DNA of 61,013 nt, taken from the IMG/VR virus record IMGVR_UViG_3300027734_000072, positions 1-61,013 of that record. One strand, given 5' to 3'. Origin of the DNA: a virus. Of the stretch, positions 59,920 to 61,013 are shown in pieces (the stretch's first letter is position 1; every line of letters starts with the position of its first letter). The notes beneath the pieces are model-generated. The model searched no databases and was not told where the DNA came from. It saw only the letters and a program-made list of their open reading frames with translations. The position numbers and the translations under genes are program-made.

Positions 59920-61013
59920 ATGAGGTTTCATATCCTAGGTTTGCCACACACAGTAACATCAAAAGAGTATGTAGCCTGTGCCTACACACAAAAAGTTTGG
60001 AAGTTTGGTAAGATGATGACGGCTCGAGGTCATGAAGTAATTCATTATGGCCACGAAGAATCAGATGTGATTTGTACAGAACATGTACCAGTTACTAATA
60101 ATAAAGACCTTGAAATTGCCTATGGTTCACATGATTGGCGTAAGAACTTCTTTAAGTTTGCCACAGATGACCATGCCTATCAGACCTTCTATAAGAATGC
60201 CATTCGTGAGGTAGGTAAGCGTAAGCAACCTAATGATTTTATTCTGCCATTTTGGGGATCAGGTACTCGACCAGTTTGTGATGCACATCCAGATTTAATC
60301 TGTGTAGAACCAGGAATTGGCTATGCTGGTGGTCATTGGTCTAGGTTTAAAATCTTTGAATCATATGCCATCATGCACGCCTATTATGGATTAGAAGCCG
60401 TTGGTACTTGTAAGAACAACTTCTATGATGTGGTGATTCCAAACTACTTTGATCCTGAGGACTTTACCTATGCACCAGAAACCAAAGAAGATTATTTCCT
60501 ATTTTTAGGTCGTGTCTATGAAGGTAAAGGTATTCATATTGCCATTCAAATGACCGAGAAGATTGGTGCCAAACTCAAAGTGGCTGGTCAGAACAACCTT
60601 GAGGCCTGTGGCTATAAAGAGATACCAAAACATGTAGAATTCATTGGTTATGCTGACGTGGAGAAGCGTAGAGAACTCATGAGTAAAGCCAAGGCATCTA
60701 TCGTGGCCTCCATGTATGTCGAACCATTTGGTGGTGTACAGATTGAGAACTTATTTTCTGGTACTCCTACGATTACAACCGATTGGGGTTCATTTACAGA
60801 GAACAATCTCAATGGTATTACTGGTTATCGGTGCCGTACCATGGAAGAATTCGTATGGGCTGGTCGTAACATCGACAAAATTAAGCCTCAGGACTGTAGG
60901 GATTGGGCTATGAATTTCTCATTGGATAAAGTGGCATTAATGTATGAAGAATACTTCCAAGCCGTATTGAATATCCACGGAAAACAAGGTTGGTACGAAC
61001 CTAATGATGACCG
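59920..61013 (+). CDS. GT4-family glycosyltransferase (cut by window edge)
   Basis: An open frame of at least 364 codons from ATG 59920 (GGAG at 59908-59911) to the window edge. The C-terminal GT-B half is clear: DYFLFLGRVYEGKGIHIAIQ (donor-domain start), HVEFIGYADVEKRRELMSKA and YVEPFGGVQIENLFSGTP with the E-x7-E motif (EPFGGVQIE) that binds the nucleotide-sugar. The N-terminus has MMTARGHEVIHYGHE, the usual acceptor-domain start. It retains the donor and adds sugars with retention of configuration in most family members. The end lies outside the window. Confidence 0.85.
   Translation, partial: MRFHILGLPHTVTSKEYVACAYTQKVWKFGKMMTARGHEVIHYGHEESDVICTEHVPVTNNKDLEIAYGSHDWRKNFFKFATDDHAYQTFYKNAIREVGKRKQPNDFILPFWGSGTRPVCDAHPDLICVEPGIGYAGGHWSRFKIFESYAIMHAYYGLEAVGTCKNNFYDVVIPNYFDPEDFTYAPETKEDYFLFLGRVYEGKGIHIAIQMTEKIGAKLKVAGQNNLEACGYKEIPKHVEFIGYADVEKRRELMSKAKASIVASMYVEPFGGVQIENLFSGTPTITTDWGSFTENNLNGITGYRCRTMEEFVWAGRNIDKIKPQDCRDWAMNFSLDKVALMYEEYFQAVLNIHGKQGWYEPNDD

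Noticed and set aside
1-61013. tRNA genes, CRISPR arrays, insertion sequences, integrase
   Set aside because: None were found by reading; repeats present are in-frame protein repeats, not spacer arrays or inverted-repeat elements.

Overview
This window is a segment of a T4-like contractile-tailed bacteriophage (a myovirus in the broad T4 superfamily). The evidence is the set of recognisable T4 homologues in T4-like neighbourhoods: gp33-gp59-gp32, gp26 with a small downstream partner, gp4, gp48, gp53, gp27, gp5, gp25, gp6, gp7 and gp8, plus a cyanophage/pelagiphage-style gp10 with its DUF4815-type N-terminus. The DNA is AT-rich, genes are densely packed, and start/stop overlaps (ATGA, TAATG) are common. 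No tRNA, integrase, CRISPR array or insertion sequence was seen. No photosynthesis gene is present in the window, so the host cannot be named. An aquatic bacterium with an AT-rich genome is an inference only.

Layout. (1) 1-5 kb, plus strand: replication, late-transcription and nuclease genes (RecB/Cas4-like exonuclease, methyltransferase-like protein, exported staphylococcal-type nuclease, exported SleB-type wall hydrolase, gp33, gp59, HAD phosphatase, gp32). This block ends at a strong hairpin terminator at 4982-5006. (2) 5-10.6 kb, minus strand: gp4, a possible gp2-like protein, a tail-tube-fold protein and gp26. gp26 ends in an in-phase T TTT TTC slippery heptamer leading into a 62-codon -1 frame extension. 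Two paralogous tail proteins follow, one carrying a GH19-type lysozyme domain. (3) 10.6-30.2 kb, plus strand: baseplate genes gp48, gp53, gp27, a split gp5, gp25, gp6, gp7, gp8 and a 2326-residue gp10-like protein. (4) 30.2-56.9 kb: a very large adhesin/fibre cassette. It contains collagen-like (Gly-X-Thr/Ser) fibres, a cupredoxin domain, an S74 auto-chaperone, LamG domains, a C1q-like head, repeat coiled segments and an embedded U32-peptidase-like Fe-S protein. (5) 56.9-61 kb: a sugar-modification cluster (GT2-HtrL/YibB fusion, second glycosyltransferase-like protein, methyltransferase, GT4 glycosyltransferase cut by the window edge).

Regulation. Ten intergenic NATAAATA motifs match the T4 late-promoter consensus and divide the plus-strand structural region into transcription units. 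The gp32 leader also holds an excellent host sigma70-type promoter overlapping the late motif, and a tandem 11-bp repeat that could be an autogenous operator. The motifs at gp25 and gp8 sit so close to the start codons that leaderless mRNAs are predicted.

How it fits together. Region 1 supplies DNA replication and late-gene coactivation, regions 2 and 3 build the tail hub and baseplate, region 4 builds the receptor-binding apparatus, and region 5 could decorate either the virion fibres or the host surface. The most interesting points are the predicted -1 frameshift at gp26, the split gp5 with the muralytic domain on a different gene, the cupredoxin inside a collagen fibre, the U32-like enzyme among fibre genes, and the pairing of Thr/Ser-rich collagen fibres with glycosyltransferases.
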